The translations under genes and the position numbers were made by a program. The notes below the pieces were generated by a model. That model saw only the letters and a program-made list of their open reading frames with translations, ran no database searches and had not been told where the DNA came from. A stretch of 64,000 nt of DNA from an uncultured Phycisphaerales bacterium (GTDB lineage Bacteria > Planctomycetota > Phycisphaerae > Phycisphaerales > SM1A02), in the NCBI GenBank assembly GCA_905480395.1, contig CAJQQE010000013.1, positions 1 through 64,000 of the forward strand. Direction: 5' to 3'. The stretch's first letter is position 1, and every line of letters begins with the position of its first letter. Of the stretch, positions 62,365 through 64,000 are shown one piece after another.

Positions 62365-63608
62365 TCCTCGAGTCCTCCATCCGAATCAATTCGATCCATT
62401 CGACGGCGGAATCGAGCTCCCAGCTCAAGTTCCCCTTCAGATTCGCATAAGACCGCCATCTGGAAGAGTGCCGAAAGATTGTCGGGATTGAGATAGAGGG
62501 CCCGTCGAAGATGATCACGTGCGGCTTCGACTCGTCCGTCCGCGCTGTCAATCGTCGCGAGGATCAGGATGACTGACGGATCCGCAGGATGCAGGGCAAG
62601 GAGGCCCTCCGCGAGTCCGCGTGCTTCCGAAAGCCTGCCAAAATCTGCAACCCTGTGAATCTCTTCGACCTCGGTCGGTGACGCGAGCGACACCACCGGC
62701 GTGACCTCTGGCGCCGACGCCTTCTTGAGCGGTCGTCTCTCGGTTCGGATCGGCATCGGACGCGATGCGACGGTCGGCGGTGATTCGTGGGGAATCCGAA
62801 TCGTCTCGTCGCTCCGACGGCACCAGGCAAACGCCCCGGGCCGGTCGAGTGGAGCCAACGTCTTACGAAGATCATGAGGTGGATCAGCATGGCCCGAGAA
62901 GAACACACCATTTTCTCTGAGGTAGGACGCCGCACGCCGGGAGAGACGGTCGCGAGCGTCAGATTCAAGATAGATGAGGACGTTCCTGCAGAAGACGACG
63001 TGGCACGACTCCGGCTCGATTGGAATCGACTGGGAGACCACGTCAGCCTCTACGAAAGTGACCAGGGATCGAAGCTCATCGCCAACTTTCCAGCGGCGCC
63101 CCGATCGTTCAAGCCGGTGCCGCATATAGATCGGAAGCTCGCCTCGAACTGCCATCGCCGGAAGATCGCCATTCATGCCCATTTCGATCGCCGACCGACT
63201 TCGATCGACCGCCACCACTTCGATTTTCGCCGCAGGGACTCCCGCATCCAAGATGCACGCGGCGGCCGAGAACGGTTCTTGACCGGCAGCACAACCAAGA
63301 CTCAAGACGCGAAAGACGGACGAGTTCCATTTTTCTGCATGGGCTCGTTCGCGAAGCAGATCGAAAGACACCGGGTAACGGCCGATCCAACTCTCCGGCA
63401 CCGCGACCTGTTCAGAGAGAATCCGTCGCTCCTCTTCGGACTGCATCAGCATGGCGCGGTGCGACTTTTCGTCCAGCCCGAGCGTGCGAGCGCGGCGATC
63501 TAACCAACGGGTGATTCCCGGACTGCGCAACAGATCCGACTCGAGCCCACTGAGGCTCGCAATCCGGACGAGGTCGTCATGATCAGCTTTAGTCACGAGC
63601 TGCATCAT
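62361..63608 (-). CDS. CheR-type receptor methyltransferase with C-terminal TPR, WspC-like
   Basis: A 415-residue SAM-dependent methyltransferase of chemoreceptor glutamates. It has the CheR N-terminal helices, VPESWIGRYPVSFDLL, the SAM-binding motif VLSLGCAAGQEPFSAA (101-116), VDRSRSAIEMG and the CheR-typical VFCRNVLIYLE. A TPR-type C-terminal region follows (about 310-405; FGRLSEARGLAEGLLALHPADP, LYLNPDNLSALFQMAVLCE), as in WspC. ATG 63608 overlaps the stop of the upstream CheW-like gene. Confidence 0.92.
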   Translation of the reverse strand: MMQLVTKADHDDLVRIASLSGLESDLLRSPGITRWLDRRARTLGLDEKSHRAMLMQSEEERRILSEQVAVPESWIGRYPVSFDLLRERAHAEKWNSSVFRVLSLGCAAGQEPFSAAACILDAGVPAAKIEVVAVDRSRSAIEMGMNGDLPAMAVRGELPIYMRHRLERSGRRWKVGDELRSLVTFVEADVVSQSIPIEPESCHVVFCRNVLIYLESDARDRLSRRAASYLRENGVFFSGHADPPHDLRKTLAPLDRPGAFAWCRRSDETIRIPHESPPTVASRPMPIRTERRPLKKASAPEVTPVVSLASPTEVEEIHRVADFGRLSEARGLAEGLLALHPADPSVILILATIDSADGRVEAARDHLRRALYLNPDNLSALFQMAVLCESEGELELGARFRRRMDRIDSDGGLEE

Positions 63609-64000
63609 CCTGGTTTGGATCCAAAGAGGATCTCCTGATGTTCCGCCCGGAGAATTCGATCCGGGTCGATCATTTGAAGCGTTCGATCTTCCGCTTGGAG
63701 AATCTCCCGGAGATACGGACGAGATTCGACCGCGATCCCAGAGAAATCGTTTTCTCCCGCAATGTCGACCTCAAGGACTTCCTGGATGCGCTCGACCATG
63801 AGTCCGATCGTTCTCCGTGAAGCCACCGGCCCTTCTAAATCAGACGCTTGCACATCAAACGCCGAAGGGACTTCCACGTCGATAATGATGATTCGTGAGC
63901 CGGTCAGCGTTCGAGCCGCCGCTTCGTCGACCAGAAGATGCAGATCGAGCAAGGGAATCAGACTGCCTCGGTGATCAAAGACGCCCCGAATCCATGCCGG
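63605..64000 (-). CDS. CheW-like coupling protein, WspB-like, 5' end beyond window
   Basis: The frame is open to the right edge, so only the C-terminal 131 residues are seen. They match CheW: WIRGVFDHRGSLIPLLDLH, IIIIDVEV, IGLMVERIQEVLEV and a late LREILQAEDRTLQMIDPDRIL. An in-frame TTG at 63952 is internal, not the start. It is the first visible gene of the operon; a chemoreceptor gene (WspA position) would be expected just outside the window. Confidence 0.9.
   Translation of the reverse strand, partial: PAWIRGVFDHRGSLIPLLDLHLLVDEAAARTLTGSRIIIIDVEVPSAFDVQASDLEGPVASRRTIGLMVERIQEVLEVDIAGENDFSGIAVESRPYLREILQAEDRTLQMIDPDRILRAEHQEILFGSKPG

Noticed and set aside
63605-63952. TTG at 63952 as the start of the last CheW-like gene
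   Set aside because: The frame continues upstream with clear CheW sequence (WIRGVFDHRG) to the window edge, so the gene is truncated by the window.
1-64000. tRNA, rRNA, CRISPR arrays, insertion sequences or prophage genes
   Set aside because: No cloverleaf with CCA end, rRNA-like conserved stretch, regularly spaced repeats, transposase or integrase was seen. Reading by eye could still miss a single tRNA.

Overview
The window is dense (about 90% coding), GC-rich and has no rRNA, tRNA, CRISPR array or insertion sequence that I can see. Gene content points to a planctomycete, most likely a Phycisphaerae-like lineage: an exosortase/EpsI exopolysaccharide locus, a secretin with a long glycine tract, only a remnant of a division (dcw) cluster, and several large proteins without familiar homologues. 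This placement is an inference from gene content and style, not from a marker-gene tree.

Layout. 1-5.5 kb: the 3' end of RNase Y, then two paralogous zinc-ribbon membrane proteins. The decayed tail of a second nucleotide-sugar epimerase lies between them, so the block looks like an old tandem duplication; the intact epimerase follows. 5.7-12.3 kb: a DUF4139 protein, rsmA, an RsbW-like kinase with an RsbV-like STAS protein, and a large TPR/secretin protein. 12.7-26.1 kb: carA, priA, sucA-sucB, a membrane protein, then rsmH, a LysM protein, an FtsL-like protein and an FtsI-type transpeptidase. 26.3-40.6 kb (minus strand): an exopolysaccharide/exosortase locus with a Wza-like exporter, exosortase, EpsI, a 1770-residue TPR protein, a Wzc-like protein, an epimerase and a WecA/MraY-family phosphoglycosyl transferase. 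40.8-49.4 kb: pyrB, a lipoprotein, holA, an FHA histidine kinase, two clpP genes, a MoxR ATPase and a probable outer-membrane protein. 49.4-57 kb: an overlapping PQQ-type dehydrogenase/PqiA/PqiB set, an AI-2E family permease, a TauE/SafE permease and a flavin-dependent halogenase-like protein.

57.2-64 kb (minus strand, running off the right edge): a tightly overlapping chemosensory operon in the order cheW, cheR-TPR, cheW, cheA-REC, cheB, REC-PP2C. Order and domain content match the Wsp surface-sensing operon (WspB-C-D-E-F-R). The last protein keeps a WspR-like receiver and linker but carries a PP2C/SpoIIE phosphatase domain where WspR has a GGDEF diguanylate cyclase. This is the most interesting system in the window: a Wsp-type signalling complex apparently rewired from cyclic-di-GMP output to phosphatase (partner-switching) output. 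The RsbW/RsbV-like pair near 8-9 kb could belong to such a pathway, although nothing in the sequence links them directly.

Other points worth checking are the Wzc-like protein whose P-loop lacks the usual lysine, the WecA-like enzyme with a roughly 180-residue insertion holding an EF-hand-like loop, the halogenase-like flavoprotein, and two candidate small genes overlapping neighbours.
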